The notes: generated by a model not told the origin, from the sequence alone. A stretch of 64,000 nt of DNA from Cyanobacteria bacterium UBA6446 (GCA_002438405.1 DJOE01000023.1:280740-344739), one strand, 5' to 3'. Shown: positions 25,204-33,703, numbered from the stretch's first letter. Numbers and translations: made by a program.

Positions 25204-26205
25204 CTATTTGTTCATTGCTTCAGCAACAGCAACGGCACATGCAACAGTAGCACCTACCATTGGGTTGTTACCCATACCGATAACACCCATCATTTCTACG
25301 TGTGCAGGAACTGAAGAAGAACCAGCGAATTGAGCATCACCGTGCATTCTTCCCATAGTATCTGTCAAACCGTAAGAAGCAGGACCAGCTGCAACGTTAT
25401 CTGGGTGAAGAGTTCTACCAGTACCACCACCTGATGCTACTGAGAAGTATTTTTTACCATTTTCAGTACACCATTTTTTGTAAGTACCAGCAACTGGGTG
25501 TTGGAATCTAGTTGGGTTAGTTGAGTTACCAGTGATAGAAACATCAACGCCTTCTTTTTGCATAATAGCAACACCTTCGTTAACATCGTCACAACCGTAA
25601 CATTTAACTTTAGCTCTTTCTCCGTCAGAGAATGGAGTTTCTTTAACAACTTTCAACTCGCCAGTTTTGTAGTCATAATCAGTTTCAACATAAGTGAAAC
25701 CATTGATTCTAGAGATAACATAAGCAGCATCTTTACCTAAACCGTTCAAGATAACTCTTAGAGGTTCTTTTCTAACTTTGTTAGCATTTCTAGCGATACC
25801 AATAGCACCTTCAGCAGCAGCGAAAGATTCGTGACCAGCTAAGAAACAGAAACATTTAGTTTCTTCTCTCAATAACATAGCACCTAAGTTACCGTGACCG
25901 ATACCAACTTGTCTTCTGTCACCAACTGAACCAGGAACTGCAAATGCTTGTAAACCAAGACCAATTGCTTCAGCTGCATCAGCCGCATTTTTAATACCTT
26001 TTTTGATTGCAATAGCGCAACCTAATGTATAAGCCCATGATGCGTTATCAAATGCGATAGGTTGAATACCTTTAACAATTGCATCAACATCAATTCCTTT
26101 AGATAAACATAATTCGCGAGCTTCATCTAAGTTTTTGAAACCATATTCTGGTAAAACTTTTTTCAAAGTAGCTTCACGTCTATCTTTTCCTTCAAAATTT
26201 GCCAT
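25204..26205 (-). CDS. GGGtGRT protein
   Basis: The family is named for its SGGGTGRT segment, seen here near residue 270 (VASGGGTGRTLHPDN). Other conserved parts are GHGNLGAMLLREETKCFCFLAGHE as a Cys-rich site (split here by KC and C), CYGCDDVNEG and the Gly-rich C-terminus MGNNPMVGATVACAVAVAEA. It is 333 residues, full length. The next gene upstream is its constant partner, a NifU-like scaffold. The biochemical role is unknown; the partner and cysteines suggest Fe-S chemistry. Confidence 0.9.
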   Translation of the reverse strand: MANFEGKDRREATLKKVLPEYGFKNLDEARELCLSKGIDVDAIVKGIQPIAFDNASWAYTLGCAIAIKKGIKNAADAAEAIGLGLQAFAVPGSVGDRRQVGIGHGNLGAMLLREETKCFCFLAGHESFAAAEGAIGIARNANKVRKEPLRVILNGLGKDAAYVISRINGFTYVETDYDYKTGELKVVKETPFSDGERAKVKCYGCDDVNEGVAIMQKEGVDVSITGNSTNPTRFQHPVAGTYKKWCTENGKKYFSVASGGGTGRTLHPDNVAAGPASYGLTDTMGRMHGDAQFAGSSSVPAHVEMMGVIGMGNNPMVGATVACAVAVAEAMNK

Positions 26206-26260
26206 AATTTATTTTCCTTTTTCTATTAATACTACATTAACAATATTTCAATAAGAATTC

Positions 26261-26962
26261 TTATTGTTTACGAGGGTCGATAGTTTTAACGGCATCAGCA
26301 AATCTGCCATAAGTGCCGATATTCTTTTCGTAAGCTTCTTTAGGGTCAACACCTGCTTTGATAGCATCCATAACTTTGCCAAGGTTAACGAATTTGTAAC
26401 CGATAACTTCGTCATTTTTGTCTAAACCTAATTCTAAGATATAACCCTCAGTTAATGAAAGGTATCTAACACCTTTTTGTTTAGTAGAGTGGATAGTACC
26501 AACCATAGAGCATAAGCCTTTTCCTAAATCTTCAAGACCAGCACCAACAGGTAAACCGTTTTCAGAGAAAGCAGTTTGAGTTCTACCATAAACAATTTGT
26601 AAGAACAATTCTCTCATAGCAACGTTGATAGCATCACAAACAAGGTCAGTGTTCAAAGCTTCAAGGATTGTTTTACCAGGAAGAATTTCACCAGCCATAG
26701 CAGCAGAGTGAGTCATACCGGAACAACCGATTGTTTCAACTAAAGCTTCTTGGATAATACCGTCTTTAACATTTAAAGTTAATTTACAAGTACCTTGTTG
26801 AGGTGCACAGCAACCACAACCGTGAGTTAAACCAGAAATATCTTTAATTTCTTTACATTTTGTCCAAGCTCCTTCTTGAGGAATAGGAGCTGGAGATCCT
26901 TTTACACCACGTTTAACGCAGCATTTTTCTTGAATTTCTTGTGAAACTTGTATATTAGTCAT
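26261..26962 (-). CDS. Fe-S cluster assembly scaffold-like protein (NifU N-domain)
   Basis: This 233-residue protein has a Cys-rich N-terminus (EKCCVKRG, then LTHGCGCCAPQQGTC) joined to a NifU/IscU-like domain with TIGCSGMTHSAAMAGEIL. That domain corresponds to the scaffold's first cluster-binding Cys. The usual second and third Cys of IscU are not in standard positions (DLVCDAINVAM, then GKGLCSM). It is encoded just upstream of the GGGtGRT gene, 55 bases apart, and they are likely co-transcribed. Confidence 0.88.
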   Translation of the reverse strand: MTNIQVSQEIQEKCCVKRGVKGSPAPIPQEGAWTKCKEIKDISGLTHGCGCCAPQQGTCKLTLNVKDGIIQEALVETIGCSGMTHSAAMAGEILPGKTILEALNTDLVCDAINVAMRELFLQIVYGRTQTAFSENGLPVGAGLEDLGKGLCSMVGTIHSTKQKGVRYLSLTEGYILELGLDKNDEVIGYKFVNLGKVMDAIKAGVDPKEAYEKNIGTYGRFADAVKTIDPRKQ

Positions 26963-27102
26963 TTTCTACTCCCTTCACCTTATATACACTTAGATTGTAA
27001 CTTGCTCAAAATATTCCGTCAAGGCAATTGAACTTTTTGCAAAATAATGTTAAAATAGTAATATACAATATACGTCATTCAAGACAAACACGAGGATTGG
27101 TT

Positions 27103-27801
27103 ATGATTAAGATGAAAAACGGATTTACTCTTAGTGAAGTCCTAATAACTTTAACAGTAGTTGGGGTATTGGCAGCACTAGTAATCCCAGGGTTAATAAA
27201 AGACACAACCAATAGAGCAATGATTTCATCTCTTCAAGGTACAGTTGGAAACTTGACCAATGCTGTACAGAATGAACTTGTTAGGACAGGTGCAAAAGAT
27301 CTCACATCAACAGATATTTACTTAAAACCTGATGAATTTTTAAAAAACTTGAATGCTATTCGAACCGCAAAAGATGGTTCGTTATTCCCAAGTGTTCAAT
27401 ATACAAATTATAATAAAGGAGCTTTTACCGCTAACAGTTGCAAAGCATCTGCAATGTTAAAGAATGGTGTCAGAATTTGCCAAACAACAAATGATAGACC
27501 TGCAGATACAACTGATACAAATAAAGTTTATTGGCAACAATATCTTATTGATGTAAATGGATCTGATGGACCAAATGTATCAGGTTTAGATTTGTTCGGA
27601 GTTGTTGTATATAATACAGACACAATGAATTCTCATGTTGGAGATGTTGGTGGAATTTACCAAAGTAACTCTAATACTTCAGAAGATAAAAAGAACGAAA
27701 AGACATGTAAATCTAATGCATCATCAATATCGGCATTTAACTGTTACTTATTACTGGAACAATCCGGATTTGACCCTAAATATTTAGAGAATGAAAAATA
27801 A
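27103..27801 (+). CDS. Prepilin-like protein, first of three
   Basis: ATG 27103 has GAGG seven bases upstream and gives the leader MIKMKNG before FTLSEVLITLTVVG. This is the only prepilin here with Gly rather than Ala before the cut. The mature part has QGTVGNLTNAVQNELV, NSCKASAMLKNGVRIC, LIDVNGSDGPNVSGLDLFG and a Ser/Asn-rich end with Cys. It opens a row of three prepilin genes with almost no spacing. Confidence 0.85.
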   Translation: MIKMKNGFTLSEVLITLTVVGVLAALVIPGLIKDTTNRAMISSLQGTVGNLTNAVQNELVRTGAKDLTSTDIYLKPDEFLKNLNAIRTAKDGSLFPSVQYTNYNKGAFTANSCKASAMLKNGVRICQTTNDRPADTTDTNKVYWQQYLIDVNGSDGPNVSGLDLFGVVVYNTDTMNSHVGDVGGIYQSNSNTSEDKKNEKTCKSNASSISAFNCYLLLEQSGFDPKYLENEK

Positions 27802-27811
27802 AGGAATTTTT

Positions 27812-28579
27812 ATGAGATATAAAAACAAAGCGTTCACTTTATCAGAATTACTTATCGCACTTGGAATCATTGGTGTCATTGCTGTTTTGTCAATTCCAAG
27901 CATCATAAGTACTATTCAATATAATATTTTAGCAACACAATTAAAAAATAACGTTGTTGCTATTCAACAAATCATTGACGACCAAAAAGTTGAACATAAA
28001 ACACAAAGTTTAGATGATACAGATTTTAAAAGTGCCGAAAGTTTTTATGCTCTTTTGAGCAAATCCCAAACTTGTACAAAGGATACAAAGTGCTGGGGAG
28101 AAAAATACAAAGCAATCTCAGGAATAGATGCTTATGAACCGGCAATTCCTAAAGATGGAGAGGGCATAAAATTAAAAAATGGTGCAACTCTATCTTATAA
28201 ATACACTAAAACCTTGAAACAAGGTGATAAATCCGAAATAGATAACGGATTAAAAAAGAATGAATTTGCAAGAATTTATATAGATGTAAACGGTCCGGAA
28301 CAGCCAAATATTATTGGACGAGATTTATTTAGAATAATAATCTTTGAAAATGGAAGCATAAGAGGTTCCGGTTCCCAAAACGAAACAACATGCGATGAAA
28401 CAACAGAATGTTTCAATGCTCTTATGAGAAACAACTGGAAAATGCCTAAAGATGATAAATATTGGAATACTAATGAATCTTTCTATGACAATGCCAAAGA
28501 AAAAGAAGAAGAAAGAGGCAGTGGCAAGGGTATAGAAGATGAAGATATACCAAGCAATCGTGAGGATTCAGATTCATAA
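27812..28579 (+). CDS. Prepilin-like protein, second of three
   Basis: The ATG at 27812 has AAGGAA five bases upstream; a frame start at 27791 overlaps the previous gene and lacks a site. Leader MRYKNKA precedes FTLSELLIALGIIG. The body has QTCTKDTKCWGEKYKAI, YIDVNGPEQPNIIGRDLF, TTECFNALMRNNWKMPKD and a highly acidic tail (KEKEEERGSG, then EDEDIPSNREDSDS) that no other copy has. Four cysteines match those of the next gene. Confidence 0.85.
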   Translation: MRYKNKAFTLSELLIALGIIGVIAVLSIPSIISTIQYNILATQLKNNVVAIQQIIDDQKVEHKTQSLDDTDFKSAESFYALLSKSQTCTKDTKCWGEKYKAISGIDAYEPAIPKDGEGIKLKNGATLSYKYTKTLKQGDKSEIDNGLKKNEFARIYIDVNGPEQPNIIGRDLFRIIIFENGSIRGSGSQNETTCDETTECFNALMRNNWKMPKDDKYWNTNESFYDNAKEKEEERGSGKGIEDEDIPSNREDSDS

Positions 28580-28593
28580 ACAAAGGAATAAAA

Positions 28594-29259
28594 ATGATAA
28601 ATAAAAAAGCTTTTACTTTAACAGAATTACTTATTGCACTCGGAATCATTGGAGCTATCGCTGCAATGGCTATACCGAGCACAATAAACAAAATTCACAA
28701 CAATACACTCGCAACAAGTTTGAAAAGTAATGTTGGTGCAATTCAACAAATCGTTAGCGACCAATTAGTCTTGAAAAGAACTAAAGACCTTAGCGATACA
28801 GATTTGGCAACCGCTGACGGATTTTTCGGCAAATTGAATGATGCTCAAAAATGCGTAGATACTACTGAATGCTGGGCTGATACCTATAAAACTCTAGATG
28901 GAGTAACCAATGATACCTATAACTCAAGACCTAATGATGCAATAAAACTCAAAAATGGTGCGGTAATAGGTTATGTTCCTGAAACAGGAGAGGGAGCAGA
29001 AGACATTGCATGGATTACAATAGATGTGAACGGACCGGAAAGACCCAATATTATTGGTAGGGATTTATTCCAATTTGGTATAACAAAAACCGGATTGATA
29101 CATGGACAAGTTACAAGAAACAAAGGGACTTGTGATACCGGTACAGAATGCTTCAATGCTCTAATGAAAAACAACTACAAAATGCCTAACAAAGCTGATT
29201 ATTATAACCAAGACTACGAATTCGACCCTGATACCGGAGCTTGCATAAACTGCGATTAA
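28594..29259 (+). CDS. Prepilin-like protein, third of three
   Basis: AAAGGAATAAAA precedes the ATG. Leader MINKKA and FTLTELLIALGIIG, then a body very like the preceding gene: KCVDTTECWADTYK, TIDVNGPERPNIIGRDLFQF, GTECFNALMKNNYKMPN, ending in ACINCD. The second and third genes are recent duplicates with conserved Cys pairs. They probably form one transcript with the first. Confidence 0.85.
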   Translation: MINKKAFTLTELLIALGIIGAIAAMAIPSTINKIHNNTLATSLKSNVGAIQQIVSDQLVLKRTKDLSDTDLATADGFFGKLNDAQKCVDTTECWADTYKTLDGVTNDTYNSRPNDAIKLKNGAVIGYVPETGEGAEDIAWITIDVNGPERPNIIGRDLFQFGITKTGLIHGQVTRNKGTCDTGTECFNALMKNNYKMPNKADYYNQDYEFDPDTGACINCD

Positions 29260-29262
29260 TGA

Positions 29263-29505
29263 CTAAACTTCAACAAATAACCTACGACCGACAATATTTT
29301 GTTTACCGTTATAATATCCGGCAAAATATCCGCCTTTAACAGGTTTGTTTTGCGCATAATAACGAGATGAAAAACTATTTCCATTATAGTTTACAAACGG
29401 ATTGTTGCTATATGGGTTGTTTGAAGTTTGTCTTACAACAGGAGTCGCTGTTTTCACACTCGGAGCTTGAAATACGTTTGATAAAAAATTAACTAAACCT
29501 GCCAT
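29263..29505 (-). CDS. Hypothetical protein, 80 residues
   Basis: MAGLVNFLSNVFQAPSVKTA is followed by an Asn/Tyr/Gly-rich low-complexity stretch (NNPYSNNPFVNYNGN, then SSRYYAQNKPVKGGYFAGYY) and ends NIVGRRLFVEV. AAAGGT precedes the ATG. It is convergent with the prepilin operon, stops three bases apart. The composition recalls small surface or matrix proteins, but no family is recognised. Confidence 0.55.
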   Translation of the reverse strand: MAGLVNFLSNVFQAPSVKTATPVVRQTSNNPYSNNPFVNYNGNSFSSRYYAQNKPVKGGYFAGYYNGKQNIVGRRLFVEV

Positions 29506-29674
29506 CTGCTACCTTTCTACATCATTCTTGAGAATTTTACATCTAATAATAACACTACTCAACTGATTTTGTTTTAATGACTTTTGGTATTTTGTCATCA
29601 TTATAGCATAAAGCTTCAAGAATTCTTAAAATAACTTAATAAAAATCATACGTTTTGTGTAGTATAATTATCCT

Positions 29675-30931
29675 ATGATAAACGAAAAAAAGAAAATTTT
29701 AATCATTGGAAAAGGTGCTGTATCTTCAGCACTTGCTAAAAAATTACATGAGAATCCACAAATCGGAGAAATCTTCATCGCATCAGGCAATGGAATTCCA
29801 TCTGATATCTACACAAATATTGATTATCGAGAAGAAGACATCACAGGACTTTTGAATTTTGTTTTAGAAAACGATATTTTCTTGACAATCCCAACATCAG
29901 AAAAAGCCTTAAAATCAGATATTGTATCATTCTTCCAATCCAACAATCAAAACATCTTCGGACCAAGTAAAGATGCTTGTAATATCGCATTGAATAACGT
30001 TGCAGGGAAAAAATTCATCTACAAAATTCATGCTCAAACTTCCAAATTCGGAATTTTTGACAAACAACAACTCGCAGAAGATTACCTAAGAACTATTAAT
30101 TTTCCAGTGACAATAAAAGTTAGTGAATATTCAAGTATAATTGATGATAGACTGGTTTGTTCAACAATGAGTCTTGCCAGAGAATTTTTATCAACTCTTT
30201 ATCAAAAAAATGAAACAAATGTTTTGGTAGAAGAATTCACCTATGGTAAAAGTTTCACAATTTACTACATCACAGACGGTTACAGTGCCGTACCGATTAC
30301 ATCTGTTCAAAATTACAAGTTCACCCAAGACGGCAACGGCGGAATTTTGACAAATGGAATTGGTTGCTACTGCCCAGACATCAACACATCAGAAATAATT
30401 TATTCACGAGTTGGAAATATCGTTAGAAACACTCTTGTTTCACTTGACAAAAAGGGATCTCCATACATCGGAATCCTCGGGGTTGAATGTACTCTTACCG
30501 GAGAAGACAAATTCTACGTAAATGAATTCAAACCTTTCTTCCAAGAACACGATGCAAAAGCAGTTCTAAATTTAATAGATGATGATTTAATCAAAATTTT
30601 CACATCTTGCATAAACGGATTTTTCTCTGATGAATACGAAGAACTCCAAATGAACAACCGTTTTTCAACATCTGCAACCGTCTTATCAAGACAAAATAAC
30701 AAAATTATAAACGGACTTGAAAATATTGAAGATCTGGAAAACCTTGACTTTATCAATGTAAAAAAGACAAATGACGGGAAATATTTAACGACAAAAGGAC
30801 CTGCATTCACTCTAACACGAAGTGCCGGAACTCTATCCCGTGCAAGAAAATACTTATACGAAGACCTTGAAGAAATCCACTTTGACGGCATCAAATACCG
30901 CAAAGATATTTCAGAATTTATTATTGTATAA
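29675..30931 (+). CDS. PurD-like ATP-grasp protein with degenerate active site
   Basis: The 418 residues follow the GARS (PurD) plan: an N-terminal fold (KILIIGKGAVSSALAKKL), an ATP-grasp core (IFGPSKDACNIALNNVAGKKF, VLVEEFTYGKSFTIY) and the B-barrel end. Several motifs are eroded. The A-loop GLAxGKGV is replaced by KVSEYSSIIDDRL. The usual PNTGGMG region reads GGILTNGIG, and NxRFGDPE reads NEFKPFFQEHDAKA. It may be a paralogue with another role. TATAAT at 29663-29668 is only six bases before the ATG and no ribosome site is seen, so the mRNA may be leaderless. Confidence 0.75.
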   Translation: MINEKKKILIIGKGAVSSALAKKLHENPQIGEIFIASGNGIPSDIYTNIDYREEDITGLLNFVLENDIFLTIPTSEKALKSDIVSFFQSNNQNIFGPSKDACNIALNNVAGKKFIYKIHAQTSKFGIFDKQQLAEDYLRTINFPVTIKVSEYSSIIDDRLVCSTMSLAREFLSTLYQKNETNVLVEEFTYGKSFTIYYITDGYSAVPITSVQNYKFTQDGNGGILTNGIGCYCPDINTSEIIYSRVGNIVRNTLVSLDKKGSPYIGILGVECTLTGEDKFYVNEFKPFFQEHDAKAVLNLIDDDLIKIFTSCINGFFSDEYEELQMNNRFSTSATVLSRQNNKIINGLENIEDLENLDFINVKKTNDGKYLTTKGPAFTLTRSAGTLSRARKYLYEDLEEIHFDGIKYRKDISEFIIV

Positions 30932-31005
30932 AATTTAGAACATTGAAAATAAAATAGCAGGGTAAAAGAATCCTCTTTTCAAAAAGAAATCAACCTGCAA
31001 ATTAA

Positions 31006-31015
31006 CTTAGACTTC
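31006..31015 (+). repeat. 10-bp direct repeat, copy 1
   Basis: CTTAGACTTC occurs here in the likely 5' leader of the small hydrophobic ORF and again at 31134-31143. The antisense RNA carries the complement of copy 2 and so can also pair with copy 1. Confidence 0.6.
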
Positions 31016-31046
31016 GGGTTGATTCCCGACTAGAAAGAGGGTCGGT

Positions 31047-31127
31047 ATGGATAATTTCAACTTGAGCTTATTTTTGATCTTTTTGATTTTATTTGTATTA
31101 AAAAACGGCTCTCAACTTAACAGTTAA
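31047..31127 (+). CDS. 26-residue hydrophobic peptide, candidate type I toxin
   Basis: AAAGAGGG (31034-31041) lies five bases before ATG. The peptide is MDNFNLSLFLIFLILF followed by VLKNGSQLNS: a short polar N-terminus, one transmembrane segment and a polar tail, like the Fst/Ldr class of toxins. Flanking direct repeats, a convergent antisense RNA and a 3' terminator surround it. No sequence identity to a named family is claimed. Confidence 0.55.
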   Translation: MDNFNLSLFLIFLILFVLKNGSQLNS

Positions 31128-31180
31128 GAACCGCTTAGACTTCTAAAAGGGATTCGGTAGCCTAGGAACTACCACCCTGT
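31100..31180 (-). ncRNA. Candidate antisense (antitoxin) RNA
   Basis: About 80 nt on the minus strand, starting near 31180 below a strong promoter and ending at a hairpin (31133-31106, 11 bp with two G-U pairs) followed by six U (31105-31100). It contains a second hairpin, GGTAG/CTACC, near its 5' end. It overlaps the 3' part of the hydrophobic ORF and its 3' leader, and includes the complement of the direct repeat. Confidence 0.55.
31134..31143 (+). repeat. 10-bp direct repeat, copy 2
   Basis: Second copy of CTTAGACTTC, seven bases after the stop of the hydrophobic ORF and inside the antisense RNA region. Confidence 0.6.
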
Positions 31181-31187
31181 GTTTTTA
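31148..31187 (+). terminator. Terminator of the toxin-like transcript
   Basis: AGGG/CCCT and the inner GGTAG/CTACC (31156-31160/31169-31173) form an interrupted stem followed by GTGTTTTTATT. Confidence 0.6.
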
Positions 31188-31215
31188 TTATAATCTATTA
31201 TAATGAATATTTCAA
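31187..31215 (-). promoter_or_regulatory. Promoter of the antisense RNA
   Basis: On the minus strand TTGAAA (31215-31210), a 17-base spacer and a perfect TATAAT (31192-31187). No minus-strand gene lies downstream, only the candidate antisense RNA. Confidence 0.7.
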
Positions 31216-31309
31216 GTGGGAACAACTTAAAATATTCGTTTATTCAATTAATGAGCATTAAGTCAACTGCAGATGTTGAAATTTTTATTTTTATCATTAG
31301 ATAAATAGT

Positions 31310-32389
31310 ATGGCGTTTAATAATACAAAAAATTATTATGAAATTTTGGGTATCAGCATTGAATCTTCAACTGACGAAATCAAAACTGCTTACAGAAAAT
31401 TGGCAAGAAAATACCACCCCGATATTAACAAATCACCTGATGCTATTCAGATGTTTAAAGATATTACAGAAGCTTACGAAATCCTTTCTAACCACGAAGA
31501 AAGAGAGAGATACAACACCCTTAAAGGATTTTTTAAGCAAGAAAAAACAACAACTTCCGCTAAAAAAGCTGAAGAATCTTACACTGAAACAAAAACTAAA
31601 AACGAAAACTACACATCAAGTGTAGATTTAGATAAAGAAAAATTTTATGCCCACAAAAACAAGAAAAAAGAACATAAAAGAAATAACTCTTTTATCAAAA
31701 CAATTAAATACTGGTTATTAAAATTAAAAAAACATAAAAAAAACAAAGAAAACTCTAAACCGCAAAAAGGGGACAACATCACAACAGATGTTGTGATTAC
31801 CCCAGAAGAAGTCATTACAGGAAGCAAAAGAATTATCCACATATTAACAACACAAACATGCCCAAAATGTTTTGGGCATAGATTCGTCAATGGCGGAAAA
31901 TGTTCAGCATGCCTTGGCTCTGGCGAAATTTCTAAAAGGAAAAAAATCACAGTAACAATTCCCAAAGGGATAAAAGACGGAGCAAAACTTCGTCTAAAAG
32001 GAGAAGGAGGTTCCGGCAAAAACGGAGGCGCAAATGGTGATTTATACATAAATATCAAAATTGAAACAAAAACCAAAATCCACTTTGATAAATTAAACAT
32101 CTTTTATAATGTTCCTATTACACCGTTTGAAGCAGCATTAGGTGAAGAAATTACTATTCCAACCTTTGAGGGGAAAATAAAATTAAAACTTCCGAAAAAC
32201 ACCTGCTCAGGTCAAAAATTCCGTATTGCAAAACAAGGGATAAAAAAGAATGGCAAAATCGGTGATTTAATCGTAACAGTAAGTATTGAATTTTCTCATG
32301 ATTTGTCAGAAGATGAAATTAAGCTATATGAAAAGCTTAAAAATTTGTCAACAGATGATGTGAGAAAGAATTTACAAAATGAATGCTAA
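31310..32389 (+). CDS. DnaJ-like co-chaperone with reduced zinc finger
   Basis: The J-domain is intact at residues 6-66 (NYYEILGISIESSTDEIK, HPD in KYHPDINKS), so it should stimulate an Hsp70. A Lys-rich linker of about 85 residues replaces the Gly/Phe region. The zinc region keeps only two of four CxxC repeats (CPKCFGH and CSACLGSG). The C-terminal substrate domain is present (VTIPKGIKDGAKLRLKGEG, NGDLYINIKI). It is a variant DnaJ, likely not the main copy. Its stop overlaps the queE start by 11 bases. Confidence 0.88.
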   Translation: MAFNNTKNYYEILGISIESSTDEIKTAYRKLARKYHPDINKSPDAIQMFKDITEAYEILSNHEERERYNTLKGFFKQEKTTTSAKKAEESYTETKTKNENYTSSVDLDKEKFYAHKNKKKEHKRNNSFIKTIKYWLLKLKKHKKNKENSKPQKGDNITTDVVITPEEVITGSKRIIHILTTQTCPKCFGHRFVNGGKCSACLGSGEISKRKKITVTIPKGIKDGAKLRLKGEGGSGKNGGANGDLYINIKIETKTKIHFDKLNIFYNVPITPFEAALGEEITIPTFEGKIKLKLPKNTCSGQKFRIAKQGIKKNGKIGDLIVTVSIEFSHDLSEDEIKLYEKLKNLSTDDVRKNLQNEC

Positions 32390-33053
32390 AGTTAAAGAAA
32401 TATTTTCATCAATCCAAGGCGAAGGTCCAGTCGTTGGGTACAAACAATTATTCATAAGATTTTGTGATTGCAACCTAAAATGCAATTACTGCGACACAGA
32501 ATTTGACAAAACGAATGCTGAAGAATTTTCTCCACAAGAACTTTATGAAAAAATCAATTCAGAATATGATTTGAAAACATTCCATTCAATTTCTTTGACT
32601 GGGGGCGAACCGTTATTATCCGCAGAGTTTTTGAAAGAATTTTTGCCTTTAATAAAAGGACAAACAAAAATTTATCTAGAAACAAACGCAACTTTATCAA
32701 ACAATCTTGAAAAAATTAAAAATTTTATTGATATAATTTCTGCTGATATTAAACTTGAAACATCAACCAGTTTAAACACTTTTGACAAACACAGAGAATT
32801 TTTTGCACACTGCAAAGGAATTGAAACTTTTGCCAAAATAGTTTTTGATGAAAATATTACAGAAAACGAAATCAAAACTTGTGCTGAAATTGGGAATGAT
32901 TTTGACATTGAACTCGTACTTCAACCAAAAATGATTGGGGATAAAATGAGTGTAAATTCTGACTTTTGTAATGAATTACTAGAAGAATTCATCGTACTCC
33001 ACCACAACACACGACTTATTCCACAAGTTCATAAATTTTTAAATGTAAGATAA
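32379..33053 (+). CDS. queE: 7-carboxy-7-deazaguanine synthase
   Basis: A radical SAM enzyme that forms the deazaguanine ring in queuosine synthesis. The N-terminus SSIQGEGPVVGYKQLFIRF is typical. The cluster motif is CDCNLKCNYC with the C-x3-C-x2-C spacing, followed by SLTGGEPLL. It is 224 residues, normal for QueE. No other que gene is in the window. It overlaps the dnaJ-like gene. Confidence 0.92.
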   Translation: MNAKVKEIFSSIQGEGPVVGYKQLFIRFCDCNLKCNYCDTEFDKTNAEEFSPQELYEKINSEYDLKTFHSISLTGGEPLLSAEFLKEFLPLIKGQTKIYLETNATLSNNLEKIKNFIDIISADIKLETSTSLNTFDKHREFFAHCKGIETFAKIVFDENITENEIKTCAEIGNDFDIELVLQPKMIGDKMSVNSDFCNELLEEFIVLHHNTRLIPQVHKFLNVR

Positions 33054-33068
33054 AACGGTTTTTCAAAA

Positions 33069-33097
33069 TTGCATTGAACATGCGTTTATAGTAAGAT
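33069..33097 (+). promoter_or_regulatory. Promoter of def-fmt-aroH
   Basis: TTGCAT (33069-33074) and TAAGAT (33092-33097) are 17 bases apart, about 40 bases before def. Confidence 0.5.
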
Positions 33098-33136
33098 ATA
33101 AATAGAATTCAATACAATTAGAAAGGCTAAAAATTT

Positions 33137-33703
33137 ATGTCAGTAAGAAAAATTTTACATTACGGAGAACCATCACTTAGAGAACCATCAAAAGAAGTTC
33201 ATAAAGTATCAAAAAAAATAACTGAGCTTGTTCAAGATTTGTTAGACACAATGTATGCCAAAAACGGAGTAGGATTAGCAGCTCCACAAATTGGTGAAAA
33301 TGTTCGTGTTTTTGTAATTGATGTTTCAACAAACAAAGAACCGCTAAACCCTATGGTTTTCATCAACCCTAAAATCATTAAAAAAAGTGGCGCAATAAAA
33401 AGCAATGAGGGTTGTTTGAGTTTTCCGGAAGCTTACACAGATGTAAGAAGATATAAAAATGTTATGGTTAAAGCCTTAAATGAACATGGAAAATCTTTCG
33501 TTATGGAAGCAAAGGACGGAACACTTCTTGCCCGTGCAATACAACACGAAAATGACCACCTTGACGGAGTTTTATTTATTGACCACTGTATGAACAGATT
33601 TGAAGCAGAATCAATTCTAAAAAAACATAATCTGCCAGATCTTGATGTGGACAGACTTATTGATGAAGAAGATTTGAAGAAAGAATTGGGTGAAAATGAT
33701 TAA
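33137..33703 (+). CDS. def: Peptide deformylase
   Basis: It removes the formyl group from new proteins. All three metal-site motifs are present: GVGLAAPQIG (about 45-54), EGCLSFPE with the Cys ligand (about 95), and QHENDHLDG with the two His ligands and catalytic Glu (about 138). The 188 residues include a charged C-terminal tail. It overlaps fmt by eight bases, the usual pair with opposite reactions on the formyl group. Confidence 0.97.
   Translation: MSVRKILHYGEPSLREPSKEVHKVSKKITELVQDLLDTMYAKNGVGLAAPQIGENVRVFVIDVSTNKEPLNPMVFINPKIIKKSGAIKSNEGCLSFPEAYTDVRRYKNVMVKALNEHGKSFVMEAKDGTLLARAIQHENDHLDGVLFIDHCMNRFEAESILKKHNLPDLDVDRLIDEEDLKKELGEND

Noticed and set aside
31645..32100. 151-residue minus-strand ORF inside the dnaJ-like gene
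   Set aside because: Mirror frame of a confirmed gene with Phe/Leu-rich composition; no start signals.
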